Assembly: GCF_017565645.3 (NCBI RefSeq)
Contig: NZ_CP086136.1
Coordinates: forward strand, 62,001 to 126,000
Source of the DNA: Bradyrhizobium barranii subsp. barranii
Lineage (GTDB): Bacteria; Pseudomonadota; Alphaproteobacteria; Rhizobiales; Xanthobacteraceae
Length of the DNA stretch: 64,000 nt
Reading direction: 5' to 3'
Of the stretch, positions 41,533-51,019 are shown piece by piece. Under the pieces are notes generated by a model. The model had not been told where the DNA came from. It saw only the letters and a program-made list of their open reading frames with translations, and ran no database searches. How positions within the stretch are numbered: position 1 is the first letter of the stretch; each line of letters begins with the position of its first letter. Made by a program: the position numbers and the translations under genes.

Positions 41533-42255
41533 ATGTCCGTCAAGCCGACCAAAGCCATGGTGCTCGCCGCGGGGTTCGGGCTGCGCATGCGTCCGTTGAC
41601 GGAGAAGATGCCGAAGCCGCTCGTGCCGGTGGCCGGCCAGCCGCTGCTGGACCATGTGCTCGACAAGCTCGGCGACGCCGGCGTGACCGAGGCGATCGTC
41701 AATGTGCACTATCTGCCGGACCAGATCATCAACCACACCGCATCCCGCCAGCATCCGCGCGTGACCATCTCGGACGAGCGCGACCAGGTGCTCGGCACCG
41801 GCGGTGGCGTGGTCAAGGCGCTGCCGCTGCTCGGCGACGCGCCGTTCTTCCATGTCAATTCCGACACGCTGTGGATCGACGGCGTGCGCTCGAACCTGGC
41901 GCGGCTTGCGGAAAACTTCGACCCTGAGCGCATGGACATCCTGCTCTTGATGGCGCCGACCGCGACCAGCATCGGCTATAGCGGCCGCGGCGATTACGGC
42001 ATGCTGCCCGACGGCGCCCTGCGCAAGCGCAAGGAAAAAGAGGTCGTTCCGTTCGTCTATGCCGGCGCGGCGATCCTGTCGCCCTCGATCTTCGCCAACG
42101 CACCGCAGGGCGAGTTCTCGCTGACCAAGATGTTCGACCGCGCCAACGAACAGGAGCGGCTGTTCGGCCTCCGCCTCGACGGCGTCTGGATGCATGTCGG
42201 CACGCCCGATGCCGTGCATGCGGCGGAAGAGGCGTTTCTGGAGAGCGTGGCGTAA
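41533..42255 (+). CDS. murU: MurU-type MurNAc-1-phosphate uridylyltransferase
   Basis: MurU turns MurNAc-1-phosphate into UDP-MurNAc, so recycled cell-wall sugar re-enters synthesis without MurA. The 240-residue nucleotidyltransferase has the motif MVLAAGFGLRMRPLTEKMPKPLVPVAG at its start (residues 8 onward), DQVLGTGGGVVKALPLL, FFHVNSDTLWIDG and WMHVGTPDAV. The ATG at 41533 fits the family; the frame is open far upstream. Together with the kinase half of the TsaE-AmgK gene it forms a complete AmgK-MurU bypass. The specific substrate is inferred from context. Confidence 0.87.
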   Translation: MSVKPTKAMVLAAGFGLRMRPLTEKMPKPLVPVAGQPLLDHVLDKLGDAGVTEAIVNVHYLPDQIINHTASRQHPRVTISDERDQVLGTGGGVVKALPLLGDAPFFHVNSDTLWIDGVRSNLARLAENFDPERMDILLLMAPTATSIGYSGRGDYGMLPDGALRKRKEKEVVPFVYAGAAILSPSIFANAPQGEFSLTKMFDRANEQERLFGLRLDGVWMHVGTPDAVHAAEEAFLESVA

Positions 42256-42258
42256 GCC

Positions 42259-42402
42259 GCTCTCGTGTCCCGGACGCGGTGCGGCGCGAAGTGCCGCTCC
42301 GCAGAGCCGGGACCCGGCAAGCTCACAAATTCGACCAAGCAGCATAGGCCCCGGCTCAGCAACGCGTCATTTCATGCCGCGTTGCGTCCGGGGCACGAGA
42401 GC
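42259..42402. repeat. Palindromic repeat between murU and addB
   Basis: The left arm GCTCTCGTGTCCCGGACGC (42259-42277) and right arm GCGTCCGGGGCACGAGAGC (42384-42402) are complementary over 19 bases apart from one wobble position. Internal segments (GAGCCGGGACC/GGCCCCGGCTC) also pair. It belongs to the same family as 50877-51019 and the half copy at 27070. Confidence 0.8.
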
Positions 42403-42473
42403 GGTGTAAAGCGAACAGCGGGGACTATCTCCCCTCCACCCATATCCATTTGAATCCGCCTCCCTATATTGGC

Positions 42474-42493
42474 GCCTGATTCCCGAATCAGGC
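42474..42493. promoter_or_regulatory. Perfect palindrome with two GANTC sites before addB
   Basis: GCCTGATTC, CC, GAATCAGGC is a perfect 9-bp inverted repeat ending five bases before the addB ATG. Both arms contain the CcrM methylation target GANTC (GATTC at 42478-42482 and GAATC at 42485-42489). It overlaps the place where the ribosome-binding site should be, and no other Shine-Dalgarno sequence is seen. Confidence 0.5.
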
Positions 42494-42498
42494 AGCCC

Positions 42499-45400
42499 AT
42501 GCGCGTTTTCAGCGTTCCCATCTCAGTTCCGTTCCTGCGCACGGTCGTCTCGAGCCTGCTCGACGGCCGGCTGGTCGACGGATTCGAGGCGCGCAAGGAA
42601 CCGGCGCGGCTTGCGGATGCCACGCTGTACCTGCCGACAAGGCGCGCCATGCGCGTCGTGCGCGAGATCTTTCTCGAGGAGATGAAGGCAGATGCAGTGG
42701 TCCTGCCGCGCATCGTCGCGCTCGGCGACATCGACGAGGACGAGCTCGCTTTCGCCGACGAGGGCGAGCAGTTCTCCGGCGGAGCGCCGCTCGACATTCC
42801 GCCACGGCTTGGCGAGCTCGAACGGCGGCTGACGCTGGCGCAGCTCGTCGCCGCCTGGGCCAAGGGCCCGGTGCTGTCCCCGCTGGTGGTCGGCGGCCCC
42901 GCCTCGACACTCGCGCTGGCCGGCGACCTCGCACGCCTGATCGACGACATGGTGACGCGCGGCGTCGACTGGAGCGCGCTCGACGGCCTCGTGCCCGACA
43001 TGCTCGACCGCTACTGGCAGCACTCGCTCGAATTTTTGCGGATCGCGCGCATCGCGTGGCCCGGCCATCTCGCCGAGATCAACCGGATCGAGCCCGCGGC
43101 GCGGCGCGACCTCCTGATCGCGGCGGAAGCCAGGCGGTTGACCGCGCATCCCCATGGCCCCGTGATCGCGGCGGGCTCGACCGGCTCGATGCCGGCCACC
43201 GCAAAATTCCTGCATGCGGTCGCATCGCTGCCGCATGGCGCCGTGGTGCTGCCGGGCCTCGACACCGATCTGGGCGAGGACGCCTGGCGCACCATCGGCG
43301 GCGTACGCGACGCGCTCGGCAAGTTCGCAGAGCATCCGGCGTCGAACCATCCGCAATATGCCATGCACGCGCTGCTGGATCGCTTTGGCATCAAGCGCAG
43401 CGACGTCGACATCCTCCAGCCGCCGGCGGAAGGCGGGCGCGATCTGCTCGCATCGGAATCGATGCGTCCGTCGGCGAAGACGGAAGTCTGGCACGACCGG
43501 CTGAAGCAGCCTGACGTCGCCGCGAAGATCGCGGGCGGCATGACAAACCTTGCGGTCGTCGAAGCCCCCAATCCCGAAATGGAAGCGCTCGCGATCGCCA
43601 TTGCGATGCGCGAGGCGCGGCATCTCGACAAATCGGCGGCACTGGTGACGCCAGACCGCGCGCTGGCGCGGCGGGTGATGGCCGCGCTCACGCGATGGGA
43701 TCTCGCCTTCGACGATTCCGGCGGCGACGTGCTGATGGAAACGTCCGCCGGCGTTTTTGCGCGTCTGGCATCGGAAGCGGCGACCAAGGGATTGGAGCCG
43801 CCGACGCTGCTGGCGATGCTGAAACATCCGCTGTGCCGGCTTGGCCGGGTGCCTGGCGCGTGGAAGGCGGCAATCGAGGGCCTCGAGCTTGCAGTCTTGC
43901 GCGGCACGCGGCCGCCTGCGGGCACCGCGGGCCTGCTGCGCGAATTCAATCGTTTCCGCGAGGAGCTGGCAAAGCTGTGGCGCAAGGAGGTCTCTGCGCT
44001 CCACCACGCGGAGCCGCGCGCGCGTCTGAAGGCGGAGGACCTCGATCGCATCCAGGCGCTGATCGATGCCCTGCGACAAGCGTTGGCGCCGATCGAGAGT
44101 CTCGCGCCATCGAAACCGTACGACTTCGCCGAGCTCGCGCACCGGCACCGCGAGATCATGATCGAGCTGTCGCGCGACGAGCAGGGCATCCCGCTCGCTT
44201 TCGAGGAGCGCGAGGGCCTGGCGCTCGCGGCCGCCTTCGACGACCTCCTGCGCGGCGGCACCACCAGCGGATTGATGGTGACGCTGCCTGACTACGCCGA
44301 CGTCTTCCAGACCGCGTTCAGCGACCGGGCCGTGCGGCGGCGGGACAAACCCGGCGCGCGGCTACAGATCTACGGCCCGCTGGAATCGCGCCTGATGCAG
44401 GCCGACCGGATCATCATCGGCGGCCTGATCGAAGGCGTCTGGCCGCCGGCGCCGCGCATCGATCCCTGGCTCAGCCGTCCGATGCGGCACGAGCTTGGCC
44501 TCGATCTGCCGGAACGCCGCATCGGCCTCTCCGCACACGACTTCGCGCAACTGCTCGGCGGCGACGAGGTGATCCTGACCCATTCCGCGAAGGCCGGCGG
44601 CGCCCCGGCGGTCGCCTCGCGCTTCCTGCACCGGTTAGAGGCGGTCGCGGGCGACGAGCTCTGGAAGACGGCCATTCGCGCCGGCGAGAAATACGTGCAG
44701 TTCGCGAGCGCGCTCGATCAGCCCGCCGAGGTCAAGCCGGTCAAGCAGCCCGAACCGCGGCCGCCGCGCGCGACGCGGCCGCTGAAGATGTCGGTCACCG
44801 CGATCGAGGACTGGCTGCGTGATCCCTACACGATCTACGCAAAGCACATTTTGCGGCTCGATGCGCTCGACCCCGTCGACATGCCGCTGTCGGCCGCCGA
44901 CCGCGGCTCGGCAATCCATGATGCGCTCGGCGAGTTCACGGAAACCTACGCTGCACATCTGCCCCCCGATCCCGCGCGCGTGCTGCGCGCGATCGGCGAA
45001 AAGTATTTTGCGCCGCTGATGGAGCGCCCCGAAGCGCGCGCGCTGTGGTGGCCGCGTTTCCAGCGCATCGCGCGCTGGTTTGGCGAATGGGAGACGGCGC
45101 GTCGCGACGTGATCGAGGTCATCACGGCAGAAACGCGTGGCGAGATCTCGATCCAGCTCGACCACGAGCGCAGCTTCCAGCTCTCCGCCCGCGCCGACCG
45201 CATCGAGCGGCGCCAGGGCGGCAGCTATGCCATCCTCGACTACAAGACCGGGCAGCCGCCGACGGGCAAGCAGGTCCGCATGGGCCTGTCGCCGCAGCTC
45301 ACTCTCGAAGCGGCAATCCTGCGCGAGGGCGGGTTCCCTGACATCGACGCGGGTTCGTCCGTCAGCCAGCTCGTCTATGTGCGCCTGAGCGGCAACAATC

Positions 45401-45645
45401 CACCCGGCGAGGAGCGCATCCTCGAGCTCAAGTATAGGCAAGGCGACGAACCGCAGCCGCCGGATACGGCCGCCGCCGAAGCACGGGCCAAGCTGGAGGC
45501 GCTGATCCGTGCCTTCGAGGACGAGAACCAGGCGTACACCTCGCTGAACCTGCCGATGTGGACCAACCGCTACGGCACCTATGACGACCTCGCCCGCATC
45601 AAGGAATGGTCCGCGGCCGGCGGTTTGGGGATCGAGGAATGGTGA
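42499..45645 (+). CDS. addB: Double-strand break repair protein AddB
   Basis: AddB is the second subunit of the AddAB helicase-nuclease, which resects DNA ends for RecA in place of RecBCD. The 1048-residue protein is the alphaproteobacterial form. It has a helicase-like fold without a clear Walker A motif near its start (VPISVPFLRTVV). It ends with a RecB-type nuclease domain (about 775-1010: SVTAIEDWLRDPYTIYAKHIL, ADRIERRQGGSYAILDYKTGQPP, SPQLTLEAAIL). The ATG at 42499 is used rather than an in-frame TTG at 42469. It overlaps addA by seven bases. Confidence 0.93.
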   Translation: MRVFSVPISVPFLRTVVSSLLDGRLVDGFEARKEPARLADATLYLPTRRAMRVVREIFLEEMKADAVVLPRIVALGDIDEDELAFADEGEQFSGGAPLDIPPRLGELERRLTLAQLVAAWAKGPVLSPLVVGGPASTLALAGDLARLIDDMVTRGVDWSALDGLVPDMLDRYWQHSLEFLRIARIAWPGHLAEINRIEPAARRDLLIAAEARRLTAHPHGPVIAAGSTGSMPATAKFLHAVASLPHGAVVLPGLDTDLGEDAWRTIGGVRDALGKFAEHPASNHPQYAMHALLDRFGIKRSDVDILQPPAEGGRDLLASESMRPSAKTEVWHDRLKQPDVAAKIAGGMTNLAVVEAPNPEMEALAIAIAMREARHLDKSAALVTPDRALARRVMAALTRWDLAFDDSGGDVLMETSAGVFARLASEAATKGLEPPTLLAMLKHPLCRLGRVPGAWKAAIEGLELAVLRGTRPPAGTAGLLREFNRFREELAKLWRKEVSALHHAEPRARLKAEDLDRIQALIDALRQALAPIESLAPSKPYDFAELAHRHREIMIELSRDEQGIPLAFEEREGLALAAAFDDLLRGGTTSGLMVTLPDYADVFQTAFSDRAVRRRDKPGARLQIYGPLESRLMQADRIIIGGLIEGVWPPAPRIDPWLSRPMRHELGLDLPERRIGLSAHDFAQLLGGDEVILTHSAKAGGAPAVASRFLHRLEAVAGDELWKTAIRAGEKYVQFASALDQPAEVKPVKQPEPRPPRATRPLKMSVTAIEDWLRDPYTIYAKHILRLDALDPVDMPLSAADRGSAIHDALGEFTETYAAHLPPDPARVLRAIGEKYFAPLMERPEARALWWPRFQRIARWFGEWETARRDVIEVITAETRGEISIQLDHERSFQLSARADRIERRQGGSYAILDYKTGQPPTGKQVRMGLSPQLTLEAAILREGGFPDIDAGSSVSQLVYVRLSGNNPPGEERILELKYRQGDEPQPPDTAAAEARAKLEALIRAFEDENQAYTSLNLPMWTNRYGTYDDLARIKEWSAAGGLGIEEW

Positions 45646-48600
45646 AGCTGCCGCGTCCCATTCCCGACGAGGTGCGTGCGCGGCAGGCGCGCGCGTCCGA
45701 TCCGACTGCGTCGGCCTTCGTGTCGGCCAATGCCGGCTCGGGCAAGACCCATGTGCTGGTGCAGCGCGTGATCCGCCTGCTGCTGTCGGGCGTGCCGCCG
45801 GAAAAGATCCTCTGCATCACCTTCACCAAGGCCGCCGCCGCCAACATGGCCGAGCGCGTGTTCACGACGCTTGGCCATTGGGTCACGCTGGACGACAACG
45901 CGCTCGACGCGGCGATTAAGGCGGTTGGCATCCCACATCCCGATCGAAAACTACGCCGCGAAGCACGAAAGCTGTTTGCCTGCGCGCTGGAGACGCCGGG
46001 CGGGCTGAAGGTGCAGACCATCCACGCGCTGTGCACCCGCCTGCTTCAGCAGTTTCCGTTCGAGGCCAATGTTCCCGCGCGCTTCGCCGTGATCGACGAG
46101 CGCGACCAGACCGACATGATGGAGCGCGCCAATCTGAAGGTGCTGCTGGAGGCCGCACGCGATCCGGAGACCGTCACCGGCCGCGCGCTGCTCACCGCGA
46201 TGGCGAGTGCGGCCGACGTCACCTTCAAGGAAGTCGTGCGCGAGGCCTGTCTCAGCCGCGACCATTTCATGGCCTGGACCGACGAGGCCGGCAACGCAGA
46301 GGCTGCCGCCGCTCAAATGGCGTCGGTCCTGGGCGTTGATGCGAGCGATCGGATCGAGGACATCGAGACGGAAATTCTCGACGGCCCATTCCTGCCGCGA
46401 TCGCGCTGGGACGACATCGCCTTCGCGCTGGAAGACGGCACCTCTTCCGACAAGAGCCAGGCCGCTCGTTTCCGCGAGGCCAAGGTGTTTTCCGGCGCTG
46501 CACAGGTCGATGCCTATCTCGGCGTCTTCCTCACCGACGAAAAGCTGCCGCGCAAGGCGGTGCTGACCAAGAAGTTTGGCGATCACAACCCATCTGTCGC
46601 ACGGCTGTTCGAGAACGAGGGGCAGCGCCTCGGCGGATTGATCGAGAAGCGCCGCGCGGTGACCATGCGCGACCGCACCGCGGCCCTGCTGCACATCGCG
46701 ACCGCGGCCGCCGCAAACTACCGCCGTGAGAAGCAGGAGCGCGGGCTGCTCGACTACGACGACCTCATCGACAAGACGCTGGCGATGCTGAACCGCGTCT
46801 CTTCAGGCTGGGTGCACTACAAGCTCGACCGCGGCGTCGATCATGTGCTGATCGACGAGGCCCAGGATACGAGCCCGCGGCAGTGGGACATCGTCGCGCA
46901 TATCATTTCGGAGTTCACCGCGGGCGAAGGCGCGCGTGAAGGGTTGAACCGTACCGTCTTTGCCGTCGGCGACGAAAAGCAGTCGATCTTCTCGTTTCAG
47001 GGCGCGCAGCCCCGAGAATTCGATGCGCGCCGGCGCGAGTTGCGCAGCAAGTTCACTGCCGCCGGGCTGAAATTCGATCCGGTCGCCTTCACCTATTCGT
47101 TCCGTTCGGGCGCGGCGATCCTGGACTCGGTCGACCACGTCTTCCGCGAGCCCCAGATCTACAAGAGCATCCATTCGGTCGACATCGGCCATCCCCTGCA
47201 CAATGCGCTCGCCGATGCGGGCCCGAGCGTGATCGAGCTGTGGGATCTCGCCGAGCCCGATGACAGGCAGGAGATCGAGGGCTGGCGCGCACCGTTCGAT
47301 GGCGTCGCCGCCACCAGCCCCGAGGTGAAGCTCGCCCGCCGCATCCAGACCGAGATCAAGCAACTGGTCGAGAGCGGCACGCTGACGGGACACGAAGGCG
47401 AGCGCCGCCCCTTACGTTACGGCGACATGCTGATCCTGGTGCGCCGGCGCGGCAATGCGTTCGACGCCGTGATCCAGGCATTGAAGCACGCCAATGTTCC
47501 GGTCGCCGGCGCCGACCGGCTGAAGCTGACCGAGCATATTGCGATCATCGACCTGATGAATCTTGCGGACGCGCTGCTGCTGCCGCAGGACGATCTCGCG
47601 CTCGCGGTTGCGCTGAAGAGCCCTCTGTTCGGGCTCGATGACGATGACCTGTTTCAGCTCGCCTGGGGCCGCAAGGGCTCGCTGCGCCGCGCGCTTGGCG
47701 GGCATGCGGGCTCAAACGAGAAGTTCGCGGCAGCGCTGCGGCGGCTTGAAGCCTGCGAGGCGCGGTCGCGCGACGAGACTCCGTTCGCCTTCTACGCCTG
47801 GCTGCTCGGCGGCGACGGCGGACGCGCGCGCATCCTGCGCCGGCTCGGCCATGAGGCCAACGACGCGCTCGACGAGTTCCTGGAGCTGGCACTGAACTAC
47901 GAGCGCAAGGCACCGGCCTCGCTGCAGGGTTTCATGGCGTGGCTGCGCTCGGCCGACACCGAGGTGAAGCGCGACATGGAGATCTCGCGCGACGAGGTGC
48001 GGGTGATGACCGTGCACGGCGCCAAGGGCCTGGAAGCCTCCGTCGTGTTCATGGTCGACACGACATCATCGCCCGCGGATTCGCAGCGGGTCCGGCTGAT
48101 CCACGTGCCGCACGGCAATGGCGGCGAGGTCGTGGTCTGGGCCGGGCGCAAGGCCGATGATCCCAAGCCCGTCGCCGACGCACGCAAGGCCATGATCGAG
48201 GAGACCGAGGACGAGTATCGCCGCCTGCTCTATGTCGCGATGACGCGCGCGGCCGATCGGCTGATCGTCGGCGGCTGCATGCCCGGCAACATGAAGACGG
48301 TCCGCAAGCTGAGCTGGTACGATTTGATCAACACCGGGCTCACCGGCTCGGGCCTGGACAAGCAGACGATCGAGACGCCGCTCGGCAAGGTGACCCGATT
48401 CGCCCGGCCGGAGGATGTCGGGGCGCTCGGCACGCCTGCGATGTCGGTGGACCAATCGATCGCATTGCCAGACTGGCTGCGGACGCCGTTACCGCACGAG
48501 AGCGTCGATGACGATCCAGTGCGCCCCTCCGGCCAGTCGGCCGAGGACGGCCGAAGCGTGCGGTCAGGCGAATCGGTGCAGTCGCGCGCGGTGGCGCTGC

Positions 48601-49148
48601 AGCGCGGCACGCTGGTGCACCGGCTGCTGCAATCCCTCCCCGACATCGCCCCCGAGCGCCGGCGCGAGGCCGCGCTCGGCTTCATGGCGCGCAACGCGCC
48701 CGACTGGACGGAGGCCGACCGGACCGCGCTGGCCGACAAGGTTCTCGCCTTGATCGCCGAACCGCGGTTTGCCCCGGTGTTTACCGCCGGCAGCCGTGCC
48801 GAGGTCTCGATCATCGGCCGATTGGACCGGCCGGGGCGGCCGCCAGCGCTGGTGTCGGGGCAGATTGACCGGCTGGTCGTTCGTCCGGCCGAGGTTCTGA
48901 TCGTCGATTTCAAGACCAACCAGGCGGCCCCCAAAAGCGCCGCGGAGGCGCCCGCCGCCTATGTCCGGCAGCTTGCGCTGTACCGGGCGGTGCTGGCGCA
49001 GCTTTATCCCCAAAAGCCGATCAGGGCCGTCCTGCTCTGGACCGAGGCCCTTGAATATATGGAGATTTCAGCCCCCGCGCTGGACGCGGCGCTGGCATCC
49101 CTTCATGTCGGCGTGAGCGTCCTTGACCCGGCAAGGAGCCGTTCATAG
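45639..49148 (+). CDS. addA: Double-strand break repair helicase AddA
   Basis: AddA is the motor and nuclease subunit of AddAB. The 1169-residue UvrD-type helicase has Walker A in SANAGSGKTHVLVQR (about 28-42), motif Ia (ILCITFTKAAAANMAERV), Walker B in HVLIDEAQDTSPRQWDIV, motif III (VGDEKQSIFSFQGAQP), and motifs V and VI (VMTVHGAKGLEASVVF; RLLYVAMTRAADRLIVGG). The C-terminal RecB nuclease includes LIVDFKTNQAAP and YVRQLALYRAVL. The ATG at 45639 lies inside the end of addB, giving coupled translation. Confidence 0.97.
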   Translation: MVKLPRPIPDEVRARQARASDPTASAFVSANAGSGKTHVLVQRVIRLLLSGVPPEKILCITFTKAAAANMAERVFTTLGHWVTLDDNALDAAIKAVGIPHPDRKLRREARKLFACALETPGGLKVQTIHALCTRLLQQFPFEANVPARFAVIDERDQTDMMERANLKVLLEAARDPETVTGRALLTAMASAADVTFKEVVREACLSRDHFMAWTDEAGNAEAAAAQMASVLGVDASDRIEDIETEILDGPFLPRSRWDDIAFALEDGTSSDKSQAARFREAKVFSGAAQVDAYLGVFLTDEKLPRKAVLTKKFGDHNPSVARLFENEGQRLGGLIEKRRAVTMRDRTAALLHIATAAAANYRREKQERGLLDYDDLIDKTLAMLNRVSSGWVHYKLDRGVDHVLIDEAQDTSPRQWDIVAHIISEFTAGEGAREGLNRTVFAVGDEKQSIFSFQGAQPREFDARRRELRSKFTAAGLKFDPVAFTYSFRSGAAILDSVDHVFREPQIYKSIHSVDIGHPLHNALADAGPSVIELWDLAEPDDRQEIEGWRAPFDGVAATSPEVKLARRIQTEIKQLVESGTLTGHEGERRPLRYGDMLILVRRRGNAFDAVIQALKHANVPVAGADRLKLTEHIAIIDLMNLADALLLPQDDLALAVALKSPLFGLDDDDLFQLAWGRKGSLRRALGGHAGSNEKFAAALRRLEACEARSRDETPFAFYAWLLGGDGGRARILRRLGHEANDALDEFLELALNYERKAPASLQGFMAWLRSADTEVKRDMEISRDEVRVMTVHGAKGLEASVVFMVDTTSSPADSQRVRLIHVPHGNGGEVVVWAGRKADDPKPVADARKAMIEETEDEYRRLLYVAMTRAADRLIVGGCMPGNMKTVRKLSWYDLINTGLTGSGLDKQTIETPLGKVTRFARPEDVGALGTPAMSVDQSIALPDWLRTPLPHESVDDDPVRPSGQSAEDGRSVRSGESVQSRAVALQRGTLVHRLLQSLPDIAPERRREAALGFMARNAPDWTEADRTALADKVLALIAEPRFAPVFTAGSRAEVSIIGRLDRPGRPPALVSGQIDRLVVRPAEVLIVDFKTNQAAPKSAAEAPAAYVRQLALYRAVLAQLYPQKPIRAVLLWTEALEYMEISAPALDAALASLHVGVSVLDPARSRS

Positions 49149-49217
49149 GTTGACGCCATGATCCCGGGCGCGATTCCACGTCGCGCCGATTCTCTTTCAA
49201 CCGTACGAGGTGCTCCA

Positions 49218-49538
49218 ATGGCCGTTGGCAAGGTTTCCGATACCGATTTCGAAGCCGAAGTGCTCAAGGCGAACGGCCCCGTGGTCGTCGATTTCTGGGC
49301 CGAATGGTGCGGCCCCTGCCGCATGATCGCACCCGCCCTCGACGAGATCGCCGGCGCGATGGGCGACAAGGTCAAGATCGTCAAGCTCAACGTCGACGAG
49401 AGCCCGAAGACCGCGTCCAAGTATGGCGTGATGTCGATCCCGACGCTGATGATCTTCAAGGGCGGCGAGATGGCCTCCCGCCAGGTCGGCGCGGCGCCGA
49501 AGGCGAAGCTGCAGCAGTGGATCACCTCCGCGGTCTGA
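49218..49538 (+). CDS. trxA: Thioredoxin
   Basis: Thioredoxin reduces protein disulfides and serves ribonucleotide reductase. The 106-residue protein has the active site [14 protein letters not shown] and the cis-Pro segment [13 protein letters not shown]. The frame is open 20 codons upstream, but the ATG at 49218 gives the standard length and follows an ACGAGG site. It lies 69 bases after addA and is followed by a terminator. Confidence 0.97.
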   Translation: MAVGKVSDTDFEAEVLKANGPVVVDFWAEWCGPCRMIAPALDEIAGAMGDKVKIVKLNVDESPKTASKYGVMSIPTLMIFKGGEMASRQVGAAPKAKLQQWITSAV

Positions 49539-49569
49539 TCCGCTTCGCGTGTAACTGAGAATTCTTCAA

Positions 49570-49600
49570 CGGCCGGCAACATGCCGGCCGCTTTATTTTT
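49570..49600 (+). terminator. Terminator after trxA
   Basis: CGGCCGGCA and TGCCGGCCG pair perfectly around an ACA loop, followed by CTTTATTTTT. It closes the addB-addA-trxA unit and lies between convergent genes. Confidence 0.85.
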
Positions 49601-49612
49601 GTTCGACGGCAA

Positions 49613-50041
49613 TCACGCCGATCTCGTTTCGGCGAGTTTGGCGAGACTGGCGAGAACATCGGGAAAGTCCGACGCGACAGCCGGACCGATCTCGGACGCT
49701 TGCGGCCCTCGCGCGTCGACGGCGTAAACGATGCGCGTGCGTCCTGCCCCAAGGGATTCGATGCGATGGGCGACCTTGATGACGAGATCGCCGACTCGCG
49801 TTTCGTCGATGAAGCACGCGTTCTCGCGGACCTCGATCAGCTGCGAGCGCAGCGCCTCCTCGCCGGGAGGCTTCATCGTGAACCAGGTCCCGGCCGCAAA
49901 TGGCCCGTCAATGTCGATCTGCTCGATACCTGCGTTCCAGGTTTTCCAACCGGGCACATCGCGGAAGATGCTCCAGATCGCCTCCGGAGCTGCCGATGAC
50001 TCGACCGCGTATTCGCCCCGCCAGACATTGTCGTCGTTCAT
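49613..50041 (-). CDS. SRPBCC-family protein (polyketide cyclase/dehydrase-like)
   Basis: The 142-residue product has the START/SRPBCC pattern: an N-terminal strand and helix (GEYAVESSAAPEAIWSIFRDVPGW), a beta-sheet middle and a long C-terminal helix (VASDFPDVLASLAKLAETR). Such proteins enclose hydrophobic ligands, but no ligand can be named. It stands alone between the trxA terminator and the metallophosphoesterase gene. Confidence 0.8.
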   Translation of the reverse strand: MNDDNVWRGEYAVESSAAPEAIWSIFRDVPGWKTWNAGIEQIDIDGPFAAGTWFTMKPPGEEALRSQLIEVRENACFIDETRVGDLVIKVAHRIESLGAGRTRIVYAVDARGPQASEIGPAVASDFPDVLASLAKLAETRSA

Positions 50042-50120
50042 CGCACGCTGCCCTCTTTAATAGGTACGCTCATAATAAGTGCGCCCATTAAAGAGTCGAG
50101 GCAACCGGGACGAAGCGCCT

Positions 50121-50873
50121 CTATCCGATCCACCCCGTCGCCAATGCATTCGCCAGCTCCGGCTGGCCATTGCGGCGCGCGAGCGCGGCCATCGCCTCGT
50201 GGTCATATGCGATGTGCCGGAACGTCACCTGCCATGCACTCCCGACAAGCTCGAGGATCGCATAGCGCGCGTGCGGCGTGCCGGCTTCGACGACATGCGG
50301 GAATGGATGCACGTCGCGATAGCCGGGGCTGCCGACGCTGCCGGGATTGACGATCAGCCGACCGTCGCGCAGCCGCACCGCGCGGGCAAGATGGGTGTGG
50401 GCGCAGAGGATCAGCGATTGGGTGATGCCTTGCGCGAACTGCTCGATGCGGTCGAGCAGCGATAGCGCAACGGTGCCGTCGGGATGCACGGTATCGAGCC
50501 AATAGACCTCGTCGTCATCGGGCGTCGCATGGCAGAGGAAAACCTGCTCGCTAAACACCCGCGTCATCGGCTGCGCGCGCAGCCAATCGAGTTGCGCGGC
50601 ATTGAGTTGAGCGTGCGCGGGACGGTCCCACGAGCCCATCTTTTCCGGCGGGCGGTCGAGCAGGTAGCGGTCGTGATTGCCGAGCACGTGCGCTGCGTCG
50701 AGCTGCATCAGGATCTCGATGGTCCGGCCGGCATCGAGCGGGCCGCTCAGCATGTCGCCGAGATTGACAATGTCGGTGATGCCCTGCGCGCGGATGTCGG
50801 CAAGCACCGCCTCCAGCGCGAGATGGTTTCCGTGGACGTCGGCAATCGCGGCAAAACGCATTGGCATTCTCAT
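50121..50873 (-). CDS. Metallophosphoesterase family protein
   Basis: The roughly 250-residue product has the calcineurin-like motifs for two metal ions: AAIADVHGNHLALEAVL, NLGDMLSGPLDAG, LGNHDRYLL, VFLCHATPDDD, and LILCAHTHLARAV with NPGSVG. It resembles YfcE/MJ0936-type phosphodiesterases; the substrate is unknown. Three ATGs lie close together (50873, 50867, 50861) and the true start is uncertain. It is separated from folC by a palindromic repeat. Confidence 0.88.
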   Translation of the reverse strand: MRMPMRFAAIADVHGNHLALEAVLADIRAQGITDIVNLGDMLSGPLDAGRTIEILMQLDAAHVLGNHDRYLLDRPPEKMGSWDRPAHAQLNAAQLDWLRAQPMTRVFSEQVFLCHATPDDDEVYWLDTVHPDGTVALSLLDRIEQFAQGITQSLILCAHTHLARAVRLRDGRLIVNPGSVGSPGYRDVHPFPHVVEAGTPHARYAILELVGSAWQVTFRHIAYDHEAMAALARRNGQPELANALATGWIG

Positions 50874-50876
50874 CAC

Positions 50877-51019
50877 TCTCGTGCCCCGGACGCAGCGCAG
50901 CGCTTCCCTCGCGATGCGAAGCATCGTCGAGTGCGCTGCAGAGCCGGGGCCCAAGTGGCCTCTGGGTCCCGGCTCTGCGCAGCAACGCTTACGCGTTGCA
51001 GCGCGTCCGGGACAAGAGA
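50877..51019. repeat. Palindromic repeat between folC and the metallophosphoesterase gene
   Basis: The left arm TCTCGTGCCCCGGACGC (50877-50893) and right arm GCGTCCGGGACAAGAGA (51003-51019) pair with two mismatches, and inside them GCAGAGCCGGG pairs with CCCGGCTCTGC. This is a second full copy of the family found at 42259-42402. Its right end touches the folC stop codon. Confidence 0.8.
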
